From: Mycobacterium sp. ACS4331
GTDB taxonomy: Bacteria; Actinomycetota; Actinomycetes; Mycobacteriales; Mycobacteriaceae
Assembly: GCF_001667265.1 (NCBI RefSeq)
Contig: NZ_LZHW01000102.1
Location: 124,001 to 188,000 of the forward strand
Reading direction: 5' to 3'
DNA length: 64,000 nucleotides
The notes beneath the pieces are model-generated. The model was not told the origin of the DNA, searched no databases, and saw nothing but the letters and a program-made list of their open reading frames with translations. Positions 25,329 to 33,926 of the stretch are shown in pieces. How positions within the stretch are numbered: the first letter of the stretch is position 1; each line of letters opens with the position of its first letter. The translations under genes and the position numbers were made by a program.

Positions 25329-26864
25329 GTGCACGCCAACGCCCACATCGCCTTGACCACGACGCGGGACGACTTCCGCGCGCTGGCGGCCGAGCATCGT
25401 GTCGTTCCGGTCACCCGCAAGGTGCTCGCCGACAGCGAGACGCCCCTGTCGGCCTACCGCAAGCTCGCCGCCAATCGGCCGGGAACGTTCCTGCTGGAAT
25501 CGGCCGAGAACGGCCGCTCGTGGTCGCGCTGGTCGTTCATCGGCGCGGGTGCACCGTCGGCGTTGACCGTGCGCGACGGCGAAGCCGTCTGGCTCGGCAC
25601 CACACCGCAGGACGCCCCCAGCGGGGGAGATCCGCTGGAGGTCCTGCGCGCGACGCTGTCGCTGCTGGAGACCGCGCCCCTGGCCGACCTGCCGCCGCTG
25701 TCCAGCGGCATGGTCGGGTACTTCGCCTACGACCTGGTCCGCCGCCTGGAGCGGCTGCCCGAACTGTGCGTCGACGATCTTCAGCTTCCCGACATGGTCA
25801 TGCTGCTGGCGACCGACATCGCCGCGGTCGATCACCACGAGGGCACCATCACGCTGATCGCCAACGCGGTGAACTGGAACGGCACCGACGAGCGGGTCGA
25901 TGAGGCCTACGACGACGCGGTCGCGCGCCTGGATGTCATGACCGAGGCGCTGGGGCAGCCGCTGCCGTCGTCGGTGGCCACCTTCAGCCGGCCCCAGCCC
26001 GTGCATCGCGCACAGCGGACCGTCGAGGAGTACACCGGCATCGTCGAGAAGCTGGTGGGTGACATCGAGGCCGGTGAGGCGTTCCAGGTGGTGCCCTCAC
26101 AGCGGTTCGAGATGGACACCGACGTCGACCCGATCGACGTCTACCGGATGCTGCGGGTGTCCAACCCGAGCCCGTACATGTACCTCATGCACGTGCCCAA
26201 TGAGGCTGGCGGCACGGCCTTCTCGATCGTGGGCTCGTCGCCGGAGGCCCTGGTGACCGTCAAGGACGGCTGGGCCACCACGCACCCGATCGCCGGGACC
26301 CGGTGGCGTGGCGCCACAGAGGAGGAGGACCAGCTCCTCGAGAAGGACCTGCTGGCCGACGAGAAGGAGCGCGCCGAGCACCTGATGCTCGTCGATCTGG
26401 GCCGCAACGACCTGGGCCGGGTCTGTGTGCCCGGCACGGTGCGGGTCGAGGACTACAGCCACATCGAGCGCTACAGCCACGTGATGCACCTGGTGTCGAC
26501 CGTCATGGGACTGCTCGAGGAGGGGCGCACCGCGCTGGACGCGGTGACGGCGTGCTTCCCGGCCGGGACCCTGTCGGGGGCCCCGAAGGTCCGGGCCATG
26601 GAGCTCATCGAGGAGGTGGAGAAGACCCGCCGCGGCCTCTACGGCGGCGTGGTCGGCTACCTGGACTTCGCCGGCAATGCCGACTTCGCGATCGCGATCC
26701 GGACCGCGCTGATGCGGGCCGGCACCGCCTACGTCCAGGCCGGCGGTGGTGTGGTGGCCGACTCGAACGGGCCCTATGAGTTCACCGAGGCGTCGAACAA
26801 GGCGAAGGCCGTGCTCAGCGCCATCGCCGCCGCCGAGACCCTGACCGCGCCGCGCGATGACTGA
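25329..26864 (+). CDS. trpE: Anthranilate synthase component I TrpE
   Basis: Converts chorismate and ammonia (from a TrpG encoded elsewhere) to anthranilate. It is 511 aa. Motifs include the N-terminal LLESAENGRSWSRWSFIG (feedback site region), SGMVGYFAYDLVRR, SNPSPYMYLM, IVGSSPEALV, HPIAGTRWRG, LMLVDLGRNDLGRVC and GTLSGAPKVRAMELIEE. GGAGG at 25315-25319 is 9 bp before GTG 25329, which is why I prefer it; ATG 25320 is the other candidate but would overlap the ribosome site. It overlaps the next gene by 8 bp. Confidence 0.95.
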   Translation: MHANAHIALTTTRDDFRALAAEHRVVPVTRKVLADSETPLSAYRKLAANRPGTFLLESAENGRSWSRWSFIGAGAPSALTVRDGEAVWLGTTPQDAPSGGDPLEVLRATLSLLETAPLADLPPLSSGMVGYFAYDLVRRLERLPELCVDDLQLPDMVMLLATDIAAVDHHEGTITLIANAVNWNGTDERVDEAYDDAVARLDVMTEALGQPLPSSVATFSRPQPVHRAQRTVEEYTGIVEKLVGDIEAGEAFQVVPSQRFEMDTDVDPIDVYRMLRVSNPSPYMYLMHVPNEAGGTAFSIVGSSPEALVTVKDGWATTHPIAGTRWRGATEEEDQLLEKDLLADEKERAEHLMLVDLGRNDLGRVCVPGTVRVEDYSHIERYSHVMHLVSTVMGLLEEGRTALDAVTACFPAGTLSGAPKVRAMELIEEVEKTRRGLYGGVVGYLDFAGNADFAIAIRTALMRAGTAYVQAGGGVVADSNGPYEFTEASNKAKAVLSAIAAAETLTAPRDD

Positions 26865-27546
26865 CACCCCGCGGCGCGGCACCGTGCGCGGTCTCCGCAT
26901 CGGCCAGCTTCTCCTGGTGATCGCGGCCCTGCTGCTGTGGGGGGCCGCCCGGCTGACGTGGGTGGTGCTGCACTCCTCCGACGGTCTGGGCCAGCCCAAG
27001 ACCGTGGACCTGGCCGGTTCGACCTGGTCGACGGCCCTGCTGCCGGTTGCGCTGCTGCTGGCGGCCGCGGTGGTCGCCACGCTCGCGGTGCGGGGGTGGC
27101 CGCTGCGCGCCGTGGCGGGGCTGCTGGCCGTCGTCAGCGCCGGGCTCGCCTACCTGGCCGTGACCCAGTGGGTCGTGCCGGACGTCGATGAACGCGCCGC
27201 CCAACTCGCACAGATCCCGTTCGCCGATCAGGTGATCACCGAGCGGCAGTACGCCGGCGCGGTCTGCACGCTCATCGCCGCGGCCTGCACACTGGTCGCG
27301 GCGGTGCTGCTGATCCGCTCCGCCACGGCGGGCCGCCGGACGACCAGCCGGTACGCCGCCCCGGGCGCACGCCGCGCGGCGCTGCAGGCCGACACCGCGC
27401 AGGCGCAGACACCGGGCGACGCGGGGGCGTCTCCTTCTCAGGCCGGGCTTTCGGAACGGATGATCTGGGACGCCCTCGACGAGGGACACGACCCCACCGT
27501 CGGGGAGAGCGACGACAGGCCGGATCCGTCGGCGGAGGGCCGGTGA
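26857..27546 (+). CDS. Trp-operon-associated membrane protein (TIGR02234 / Rv1610 type)
   Basis: A 229-aa protein with four membrane helices (about residues 15-35, 61-79, 83-103 and 134-155) and an acidic C-terminal tail. This family is found almost only between trpE and trpC in actinobacteria. It starts inside the trpE end, so it is translated with it. A role in tryptophan or precursor transport, or in regulation, is guilt by association only. The tail ends in DPSAEGR-type disordered sequence. Confidence 0.82.
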   Translation: MTDTPRRGTVRGLRIGQLLLVIAALLLWGAARLTWVVLHSSDGLGQPKTVDLAGSTWSTALLPVALLLAAAVVATLAVRGWPLRAVAGLLAVVSAGLAYLAVTQWVVPDVDERAAQLAQIPFADQVITERQYAGAVCTLIAAACTLVAAVLLIRSATAGRRTTSRYAAPGARRAALQADTAQAQTPGDAGASPSQAGLSERMIWDALDEGHDPTVGESDDRPDPSAEGR

Positions 27547-27647
27547 CGGTTGCGGGCCACTGAACAGATACGCTTTGTCCAGCCATCGCGGAACGTGCAC
27601 CAGCGCCCCGACGAGCATTCGCGGCAGTGCAGGAAGGAACGACTGGC

Positions 27648-28466
27648 ATGAGTTCGGCCAACGTGCTCGACTCGATCATCGAGGGAGTCCGCGCTGATGT
27701 TGCCGCTCGAGAAGCCCTCGTCAGCATGGAGGAGATCAAGGCCCGCGCCAACGCGGCTCCGCCCCCGCTCAACGTTCTCGCGGCGTTGCGGGAGCCCGGC
27801 ATCGGCGTCATCGCCGAGGTCAAGCGGGCCAGCCCCTCGCGGGGCCAACTGGCCAACATCCCGGATCCCGCGGAGTTGGCCACGGCCTATCAGAGCGGCG
27901 GCGCCCGGATCATCAGCGTGCTGACCGAGCAGCGGCGATTCAACGGCTCGCTCGACGACCTCGACGCCGTCCGTGCGGCGGTCAGCATCCCCGTCCTGCG
28001 CAAGGACTTCATCGTGCGGCCGTACCAGATTCACGAGGCCCGCGCCCACGGCGCCGACATGCTGCTGCTGATCGTCGCGGCCCTCGAACAGCCTGCGCTG
28101 GTGTCGATGCTGGACCGCACCGAGTCGCTCGGTATGACGGCCCTGGTGGAGGTCCACACCGAGGAGGAGGCCGACCGGGCTCTGCAGGCCGGCGCCACCG
28201 TCATCGGCGTCAACGCACGGGACCTCAAGACCCTCGAGGTCGACCGGGACTGCTTCGGCCGGATCGCGCCGGGCCTGCCCAGCAACGTCATCCGCGTCGC
28301 GGAGTCCGGGGTGCGGGGGACCGCGGATCTGTTGGCCTACGCTGGTGCCGGTGCCGACGCGGTGCTCGTCGGCGAGGGCCTGGTGACCAGCGGCGACCCG
28401 CGCGGCGCGGTGGCTGACCTGGTGACCGCGGGCACCCATCCATCCTGTCCGAAGCCGGCCCGCTAG
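27648..28466 (+). CDS. trpC: Indole-3-glycerol-phosphate synthase TrpC
   Basis: Closes the indole ring from CdRP. It is 272 aa, the same length as in M. tuberculosis, with no fused TrpF. Catalytic-barrel motifs are VIAEVKRASPSRG, LTEQRRFNGS, VLRKDFIVRPYQ, GADMLLLIVAAL, LVEVHTEEE, VIGVNARDLKTLEVD and VAESGVRG. ATG 27648 has GGAAGGAA at 27632-27639. The 101-bp gap after the previous gene, with a TACGCT -10-like box at 27569-27574, allows an internal promoter. Confidence 0.96.
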   Translation: MSSANVLDSIIEGVRADVAAREALVSMEEIKARANAAPPPLNVLAALREPGIGVIAEVKRASPSRGQLANIPDPAELATAYQSGGARIISVLTEQRRFNGSLDDLDAVRAAVSIPVLRKDFIVRPYQIHEARAHGADMLLLIVAALEQPALVSMLDRTESLGMTALVEVHTEEEADRALQAGATVIGVNARDLKTLEVDRDCFGRIAPGLPSNVIRVAESGVRGTADLLAYAGAGADAVLVGEGLVTSGDPRGAVADLVTAGTHPSCPKPAR

Positions 28467-28508
28467 CTGGCCGAATGAGCCTCCGGGCACGCAAGAGAGC
28501 TTCCAGCC

Positions 28509-29777
28509 ATGGCTGAACACACCCGAAATGACCTGCCGCGCATGAGCGCTGCGGTGTCTGAGACCACGCGGCATGAGCCCGACGATCGCGGCCACTTCGG
28601 TGTCTACGGCGGACGGTACGTCGCCGAGGCACTGATGGCCGTGATCGAAGAGGTCACCGCCGCCTACGACAAGGTGCGCATCGACCGCGAGTTCCTCGGC
28701 GAACTCGACCGCCTGCAGGAGCACTACTCCGGCCGACCGTCGCCGCTGTATGAGGCCACCAGGCTGTCCGAGCACGCCGGCGGGGCCCGGCTGTTCCTCA
28801 AACGTGAGGACCTCAACCACACCGGCTCGCACAAGATCAACAACGTGCTCGGGCAGGCCCTGCTGGCCAAGCACATGGGCAAGAAGCGTGTGATCGCCGA
28901 GACCGGTGCCGGCCAGCACGGCGTCGCGACGGCCACCGCATGCGCGCTGCTCGACCTGGACTGCGTGATCTACATGGGTGCCGTCGACACCGCGCGGCAG
29001 GCACTCAACGTCGCCCGGATGCGCCTGCTTGGTGCCGAGGTGATCTCCGTCGAGTCCGGTTCGAAGACGCTCAAGGACGCCATCAACGACGCGTTCCGCG
29101 ATTGGGTGACCAACGCCGACTCGACGTACTACTGCTTCGGCACAGCGGCCGGGCCGCATCCGTTCCCCACCATGGTGCGTGACTTCCAGCGCATCATCGG
29201 CATGGAGGCACGGGCCCAGATCCAGGCGCAGGCCGGCCGCCTGCCCGACGCGGTGACCGCGTGTGTCGGTGGTGGATCCAACGCGATCGGTATCTTCCAC
29301 CCCTTCATCGACGATCCCGGCGTACGCCTCGTGGGATTCGAGGCCGCCGGTGACGGCGTCGAAACCGGAAGGCACGCAGCCACTTTCACTGGCGGCACGC
29401 CGGGGGCTTTCCAGGGCTCGTTCTCCTACCTGCTTCAGGACGAGGACGGTCAGACCATCGAATCGCATTCCATCTCAGCCGGTTTGGACTACCCGGGGGT
29501 TGGTCCCGAGCATGCGTTCCTGCTCGACTCGGGCCGGGCGGAGTACCGGCCGGTGACCGACACCGAGGCCATGGACGCCTTCCGCCTGCTGTGCCGCACC
29601 GAGGGCATCATCCCGGCGATCGAGTCCGCGCATGCGGTGGCGGGCGCCTTGAAGCTCGGTGCCGAACTGGGCCCGGGCGCCATCGTGGTGGTCAACCTCT
29701 CGGGACGCGGCGACAAGGATGTCGCCACCGCGGCGCGGTGGTTCGGCCTGCTCGACGATTCGGCGGTGCAGTCGTGA
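28509..29777 (+). CDS. trpB: Tryptophan synthase beta subunit TrpB
   Basis: PLP subunit joining indole and serine. It is 422 aa. The PLP lysine is Lys109 in HTGSHKINN; other motifs are GRPSPLYEA, ETGAGQHGVATATA, the GGGSNAIG phosphate loop, and SAGLDYPGVGPEH. ATG 28509 gives a slightly longer N-terminus than M. tuberculosis TrpB, whose start corresponds to ATG 28542. It overlaps trpA by 4 bp, as expected for a channelled alpha-beta complex. Confidence 0.96.
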   Translation: MAEHTRNDLPRMSAAVSETTRHEPDDRGHFGVYGGRYVAEALMAVIEEVTAAYDKVRIDREFLGELDRLQEHYSGRPSPLYEATRLSEHAGGARLFLKREDLNHTGSHKINNVLGQALLAKHMGKKRVIAETGAGQHGVATATACALLDLDCVIYMGAVDTARQALNVARMRLLGAEVISVESGSKTLKDAINDAFRDWVTNADSTYYCFGTAAGPHPFPTMVRDFQRIIGMEARAQIQAQAGRLPDAVTACVGGGSNAIGIFHPFIDDPGVRLVGFEAAGDGVETGRHAATFTGGTPGAFQGSFSYLLQDEDGQTIESHSISAGLDYPGVGPEHAFLLDSGRAEYRPVTDTEAMDAFRLLCRTEGIIPAIESAHAVAGALKLGAELGPGAIVVVNLSGRGDKDVATAARWFGLLDDSAVQS

Positions 29778-30580
29778 GCCAAACCTCCCGGCTCGGGCCG
29801 ATCTTCGACTCCTGTCGTGCCGAGGGACGCTCGGCATTGATCGGTTACCTGCCCACCGGCTATCCGGACGTGGCGACCTCGATCGAGGCCATGACGACCC
29901 TGGTCGACGCCGGATGCGACATCGTCGAGGTCGGAGTCGCCTACTCCGACCCCGGGATGGACGGCCCGGTCATCGCCGCGGCCACCGAGACGGCGTTGCG
30001 CGGGGGAGCCCGCGTCCGTGACGCGTTACGCGCCGTCGAGGCGATCAGCAACGCCGGTGGTCACGCCGTCGTGATGACGTACTGGAATCCCGTGCTGCGC
30101 TACGGCGTCGACGCGTTCTCGCGGGATCTGGCCGCCGCCGGCGGACTTGGTCTGATCACGCCGGACCTCATTCCCGACGAGGCCGACGCATGGTTGGCCG
30201 CCTCGGAAGCCCACGACCTGGATCGCATCTTCCTGGTGGCGCCGTCGTCGACACCGCAGCGTCTGGCCGCCACGGTGCAGGCGTCGCGGGGCTTCGTCTA
30301 CGCGGCGTCGACGATGGGTGTGACGGGGGCACGGGACGCGGTGTCGAACATGGCGCCGGAGTTGGTGGCCCGGGTCAAGGCCGTCTCCGACATTCCGGTC
30401 GGCGTCGGACTCGGGGTGCGTTCGCGGGAGCAGGCCGCCGAGATCGGCTCGTATGCCGACGGCGTGATCGTGGGCTCGGCACTGGTGTCCGCACTCGGTC
30501 AGGGACTCCCGGCCGTGCGTGCGCTCACCGAAGAACTGGCAATCGGCGTGCGGCAGAGAGTGACTGGGGTATCTGGGTGA
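29774..30580 (+). CDS. trpA: Tryptophan synthase alpha subunit TrpA
   Basis: Cleaves indole-3-glycerol phosphate to indole, which is channelled to TrpB. It is a 268-aa barrel: the catalytic Glu is in DIVEVGVAYSDP, the Asp in the same segment (family EVGVPYSDP, with Ala for Pro here), and GYLPTGYP, GLITPDLIPDE, RIFLVAPSSTP and VGVGLGVRS follow. GTG 29774 overlaps the trpB stop; its own stop overlaps lgt (GTGA). Confidence 0.95.
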   Translation: MSQTSRLGPIFDSCRAEGRSALIGYLPTGYPDVATSIEAMTTLVDAGCDIVEVGVAYSDPGMDGPVIAAATETALRGGARVRDALRAVEAISNAGGHAVVMTYWNPVLRYGVDAFSRDLAAAGGLGLITPDLIPDEADAWLAASEAHDLDRIFLVAPSSTPQRLAATVQASRGFVYAASTMGVTGARDAVSNMAPELVARVKAVSDIPVGVGLGVRSREQAAEIGSYADGVIVGSALVSALGQGLPAVRALTEELAIGVRQRVTGVSG

Positions 30581-32679
30581 TCACATCGACACTGGCCTAT
30601 TTTCCCAGCCCTTCCCAGGGTGTGTGGCATCTGGGCCCGTTGCCGATTCGGGCCTACGCGGTGTTCATCATCATCGGGATCGTGGCCGCACTGATCATCG
30701 GAGATCGACGCTGGGTGGCCCGAGGCGGTGAGCGCGGGGTCATCTACGACATCGCCGTCTGGGCGGTGCCATTCGGCCTCGTCGGTGGCCGCATCTACCA
30801 CGTTCTGACCGACTGGCAGACCTACTTCGGGCCAGGCGGCGCCGGACCGATTGCCGCACTGAGCATCTGGAGCGGTGGACTCGGGATCTGGGGCGCGGTG
30901 GCCTTCGGTGGACTGGGTGCCTGGATCGGCTGCCGGCGGCGTGGAATCCCGTTGCCCGCCTTCGGTGATGCGATCGCGCCCGGCATCGTGCTGGCGCAGG
31001 CGATCGGTCGGCTGGGCAACTACTTCAACCAGGAGCTCTACGGCCGGGTCACCACCGTGCCCTGGGGCATGGAGATCTTCTATCGCAAGGATCCCTCCGG
31101 CGTCGTCGATGTGCATTCGCTCAACGGCGTCTCGACGGGGCAGGTGCACTCCGTCGTGCACCCGACGTTCCTCTACGAACTGCTGTGGAACCTTCTGGTT
31201 TTCGCGGCCCTGATCTACATCGACCGGCGTTTCAAGATCGGTCACGGCAGGTTGTTCGCGCTCTACGTCGCGGGGTACTGCCTGGGCAGGTTCGGCGTCG
31301 AGCTGATGCGGGACGACATCGCCACGCACATCGCCGGCATTCGGATCAACTCGTTCACCGCGACCTTCGTGTTCATCGGCGCGTTCGTGTACTTCATCCT
31401 GGCGCCGAAGGGCCGGGAGGACCCGGCCACGCTGCGCGGCAACGACGAGGAGACCCTCGTCGAGGAGATCGCCGAGGATCTCGCGGCAGTGGCCGCCACC
31501 ACCGGCGTCGTCGCCGCGGCCACGGTGGCAGGTCGGGAGGACACCGAGGACTCACCCGAGCCGGATGCCGCCGAACCGTCCGAGGTGGATGTCGAGACGC
31601 TTGACGCGGTGACCGTCGACGACCCTGAGCCCGTGCCTGTTGAGATCGGTGACGACGGTTCTGAGGATTCGGGGGACTTGGAGGCTGCAGACGCCGCCGC
31701 GGTGGCCGAGCTGGACGTCGACGCCGTCGAAGAGGCCGCTGAATCCGGCGAGGCTGAGGCTGCAGACGTTGAAGACGCTGTTGACGAGGTTGACGACGAG
31801 GCCGAGGACGAGGACATTCTCGAAGCCGAGGTGGCCGCGCCTGGAGTCGAGACCGAGTCCGCGGCCGTCGCCGAGGAGGCGGATCTGATCGACGAGGATC
31901 ACGATCCGGTCGACGAAGAGGATCTCGAGAGCCTCGATGAGTCGGTGGCCGTCCTCGCGGATGGGCCGATGTCTGAGCAGGCTGAGGAGCTTGCTGCCGC
32001 AGACGCCGAAACCGAGGATTCAGAGGTTGATGAGGCCGATGAACTCGAAGAGGCTGTCGCTGAGGATTCGGCCGAGGCCGACGAACCCGAGGCCGAACCC
32101 GAGGCGGCTGAGTCTGAGGAGTCTGAGGAGCCCGTTGCCGAGGATCTGATCGACGAGGATCACGATCCGGTCGGCGAAGAGGATCTCGAGAGCCTCGATG
32201 AGTCGGTGGCCGTGCTCGATGGGCCGGTGTCTGAGCAGGCTGAGGAGCTTGCTGCCGAAGACGCCGAGTCGGCTGATGAAGCCGAAGAGGCTACTGCAGA
32301 CGCTTCTGCCGCGGACACCACCGAAGGGTCCGACGCTGACGCGGACGAGGTTGAAGGGGTCGCCGCCGAAGCCGCTGGGTCCGATGAGGCCGTGGTGGAG
32401 GAGTCCAGCGACGACTCCGCGGCGGCTGAGTCGGAGCAGGTCGAGGATGCTCCCGCTGACGAGGCCGCTGGGTCCGATGAGGCCGTGGTGGAGGAGTCCA
32501 GCGACGACTCCGCGGCGGCTGAGCCGGAGAAGGTCGACGACGCCGTCACCGACGACGCTGAGGCTGATGAGGCCACCGAATCTGATGAGCCCGCTGATGA
32601 CTCTGCCGAACCCGCGGCCGAGCAGGAGGAGGACGCCTCCGAAGCCGGCCGTCGCCGGTGGTGGCGGCGCAAGCGCTGA
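30577..32679 (+). CDS. lgt: Prolipoprotein diacylglyceryl transferase Lgt with very long acidic C-terminal tail
   Basis: Membrane enzyme that transfers diacylglycerol to the lipobox cysteine of prolipoproteins. Residues 1 to about 280 form the seven-helix Lgt core, including VGGRIYHVLTDW, the signature GRLGNYFNQELYG and an FGVELMRDD segment. The remaining 420 or so residues are cytoplasmic, rich in Glu, Asp and Ala, with two internal duplications, and end in the basic RRRWWRRKR. Total 700 aa, against about 468 in M. tuberculosis. GTG 30577 overlaps the trpA stop. The tail is not needed for the known chemistry; its role is unknown. Confidence 0.95.
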   Translation: MITSTLAYFPSPSQGVWHLGPLPIRAYAVFIIIGIVAALIIGDRRWVARGGERGVIYDIAVWAVPFGLVGGRIYHVLTDWQTYFGPGGAGPIAALSIWSGGLGIWGAVAFGGLGAWIGCRRRGIPLPAFGDAIAPGIVLAQAIGRLGNYFNQELYGRVTTVPWGMEIFYRKDPSGVVDVHSLNGVSTGQVHSVVHPTFLYELLWNLLVFAALIYIDRRFKIGHGRLFALYVAGYCLGRFGVELMRDDIATHIAGIRINSFTATFVFIGAFVYFILAPKGREDPATLRGNDEETLVEEIAEDLAAVAATTGVVAAATVAGREDTEDSPEPDAAEPSEVDVETLDAVTVDDPEPVPVEIGDDGSEDSGDLEAADAAAVAELDVDAVEEAAESGEAEAADVEDAVDEVDDEAEDEDILEAEVAAPGVETESAAVAEEADLIDEDHDPVDEEDLESLDESVAVLADGPMSEQAEELAAADAETEDSEVDEADELEEAVAEDSAEADEPEAEPEAAESEESEEPVAEDLIDEDHDPVGEEDLESLDESVAVLDGPVSEQAEELAAEDAESADEAEEATADASAADTTEGSDADADEVEGVAAEAAGSDEAVVEESSDDSAAAESEQVEDAPADEAAGSDEAVVEESSDDSAAAEPEKVDDAVTDDAEADEATESDEPADDSAEPAAEQEEDASEAGRRRWWRRKR
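31882..32265 (+). repeat. In-frame duplication A in the lgt tail
   Basis: About 41 codons at 31882-32007 (encoding DLIDEDHDPVDEEDLESLDE and onwards to AEELAAADA) recur at 32143-32265, nearly base for base, with one codon missing and a few substitutions. Copies are 261 bp apart. Conservation at silent positions indicates a recent duplication. Confidence 0.85.
32371..32523 (+). repeat. In-frame duplication B in the lgt tail (two identical 60-bp units)
   Basis: The 60 bases at 32371-32430 (AAGSDEAVVEESSDDSAAAE) are identical to 32464-32523, with a 93-bp period. The units sit just downstream of duplication A, so the tail has grown by at least two separate events. Confidence 0.88.
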
Positions 32680-32868
32680 CGACCAGTCTGGTCATCTCGG
32701 CGCCTCCCGCGTCGAGTTGGGCGTGAGGGTTGTGATTCGGCCCAATCAACAGCCCTGGCGTGCATTTGGGCGCCCCGCGTCGATCTCGGCGGTCCGCGTG
32801 CATTTGGGCGCCCCGCGTTGATATCGGCGTATCGGCGACACCGGAAACGATCTGGCATTCTGGAGACC
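32680..32868. repeat. Intergenic region with tandem 34-bp repeats
   Basis: Two near-identical copies of GCGTGCATTTGGGCGCCCCG-CGT(C/T)GAT(C/A)TCGGCG lie at 32758-32791 and 32796-32829 (period 38 bp), and a degenerate third copy sits near 32697-32722. Each has the self-complementary core GGGCGCCC. The region separates lgt from the TM2 gene. I see no ORF; it may be a dispersed mycobacterial intergenic repeat. Confidence 0.7.
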
Positions 32869-33336
32869 ATGACGGATCCGCAGCCCGGCCCACATCCGGG
32901 CGATGGCTCGACACCGCAGGGACCGCCGCAGTTTCCACCGCCGCCCCCTCAGTACACCCCGCCCAGCAGCCACCAGTATCCGCCGCCACCACCGGGCTAT
33001 TACCCACCCGGCGGCCCTTACGGAGACCCGTCCGCCCCGTACGGGCGCCACGCCGTCACCGGCGAGCCGTTGTCGGACAAGTCGAAGGTGGTCGCGGGCC
33101 TGCTGCAGCTGCTCGGGCTCTTCGGGTTCCTGGGCATCGGCCGGATGTACCTCGGCCAGGTCGGCTACGGAGTCGCTCAACTGCTGATCGGCTGGATCGG
33201 CGGTGCGGTGCTCGGCATCCTCACCTGTGGCCTCGGATTCGCACTGCCCGCGATCTGGGGTGTCGTCGATGCGGTGCTGATCCTCACCGATCGGGTCCGC
33301 GACCCGCAGGGACGTCCGCTTCGCGATGGCACCTGA
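32869..33336 (+). CDS. Pro-rich TM2-domain protein
   Basis: A 155-aa protein: residues 1-70 are Pro/Gly/Tyr-rich and cytoplasmic, followed by a short SDKSK stretch and a TM2 domain of two helices (about 82-103 and 110-135) containing the family turn FLGIGRMYLGQVGYGVAQL and an Asp-containing end (VVDAVLIL). TM2 proteins are widespread in actinobacteria with no settled function. It matches Rv1615 in position. ATG 32869 is preferred over an upstream ATG (32818) that lies in the repeats. It overlaps the next gene by 11 bp. Confidence 0.82.
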   Translation: MTDPQPGPHPGDGSTPQGPPQFPPPPPQYTPPSSHQYPPPPPGYYPPGGPYGDPSAPYGRHAVTGEPLSDKSKVVAGLLQLLGLFGFLGIGRMYLGQVGYGVAQLLIGWIGGAVLGILTCGLGFALPAIWGVVDAVLILTDRVRDPQGRPLRDGT

Positions 33337-33742
33337 CCGCATCGGCTCGGGGCGGGCCGGGATCTATGCCGCGCTGGGCGTCGGCGGGCTGGCCACCGCC
33401 GGTGCGCTGACGTACATCGGTCTGGTCGACCCGCATCGTCCGGGCTCGGTGTTTCCGCCGTGCATCTTCAAGGCCCTGACGGGATGGGACTGTCCGGCCT
33501 GCGGTGGCCTGCGGATGACACATGACGTTCTGCACGGCGACATCGCGGCAGCGGTCAACGACAACGTCTACCTGCTCGTCGGGATACCGCTGCTGCTGGC
33601 GTGGGTTCTGGTTCGGTACACGCGCCGCAAAAGGGTGTTCACCTGGTGGGCCGGCGCGGTGGTGCTCGTCAGCGCGGTGGCCTGGACGGTGGTGCGCAAT
33701 CTCACTGGTTTTCCGCTGGTGCCGACAGTTCTGGTGGCTTAA
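33326..33742 (+). CDS. DUF2752 membrane protein
   Basis: A 138-aa protein with the DUF2752 signature: an N-terminal helix, then FPPCIFKALTGWDCPACGGLRMTHDVLHGD, where the CPACGG pair and conserved Arg/His define the family, then two more helices (about 83-99 and 106-124). Corresponds to Rv1616. Function unknown; the paired cysteines could bind metal or form a disulfide. It overlaps the TM2 gene, so the two are probably cotranscribed. Confidence 0.82.
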   Translation: MAPDRIGSGRAGIYAALGVGGLATAGALTYIGLVDPHRPGSVFPPCIFKALTGWDCPACGGLRMTHDVLHGDIAAAVNDNVYLLVGIPLLLAWVLVRYTRRKRVFTWWAGAVVLVSAVAWTVVRNLTGFPLVPTVLVA

Positions 33743-33926
33743 CGCCCCGTTCTGGGCTGATACAATCGACTCGCCAATGCGCGCCCCTCATGTCGGGCTG
33801 CGCTGGGCATTCGTCGGGCCGATGCAGTCCCGGATGACAGATCGTCAGACTGCGGTAGCCCTGAAGAACTGAAACGCTTTGTGCGCAAAGACTTTTCGCC
33901 CGCCGTCGTCATGACCGCAGAGGTGG
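33739..33926 (+). promoter_or_regulatory. gltB promoter and about 150-base leader
   Basis: TTAACG (33739-33744), a 16-bp spacer and TACAAT (33761-33766) make the best -35/-10 pair in the window and predict a start near 33773, leaving an unusually long leader before gltB. Within it a hairpin CTTTG-TGCG-CAAAG (33877-33890) followed by ACTTTT sits about 35 bp before the start codon. Whether this is an attenuator is unknown; no riboswitch class was recognised. Confidence 0.5.

Noticed and set aside
27438..29468. A 676-codon minus-strand open frame
   Set aside because: Antisense to trpC and trpB, both complete and well conserved.
33877..33895. A named riboswitch or attenuator before gltB
   Set aside because: Only a 5-bp hairpin with a short T-run is visible; there is no conserved aptamer pattern or leader peptide that I recognise, so it is reported only as part of the leader.
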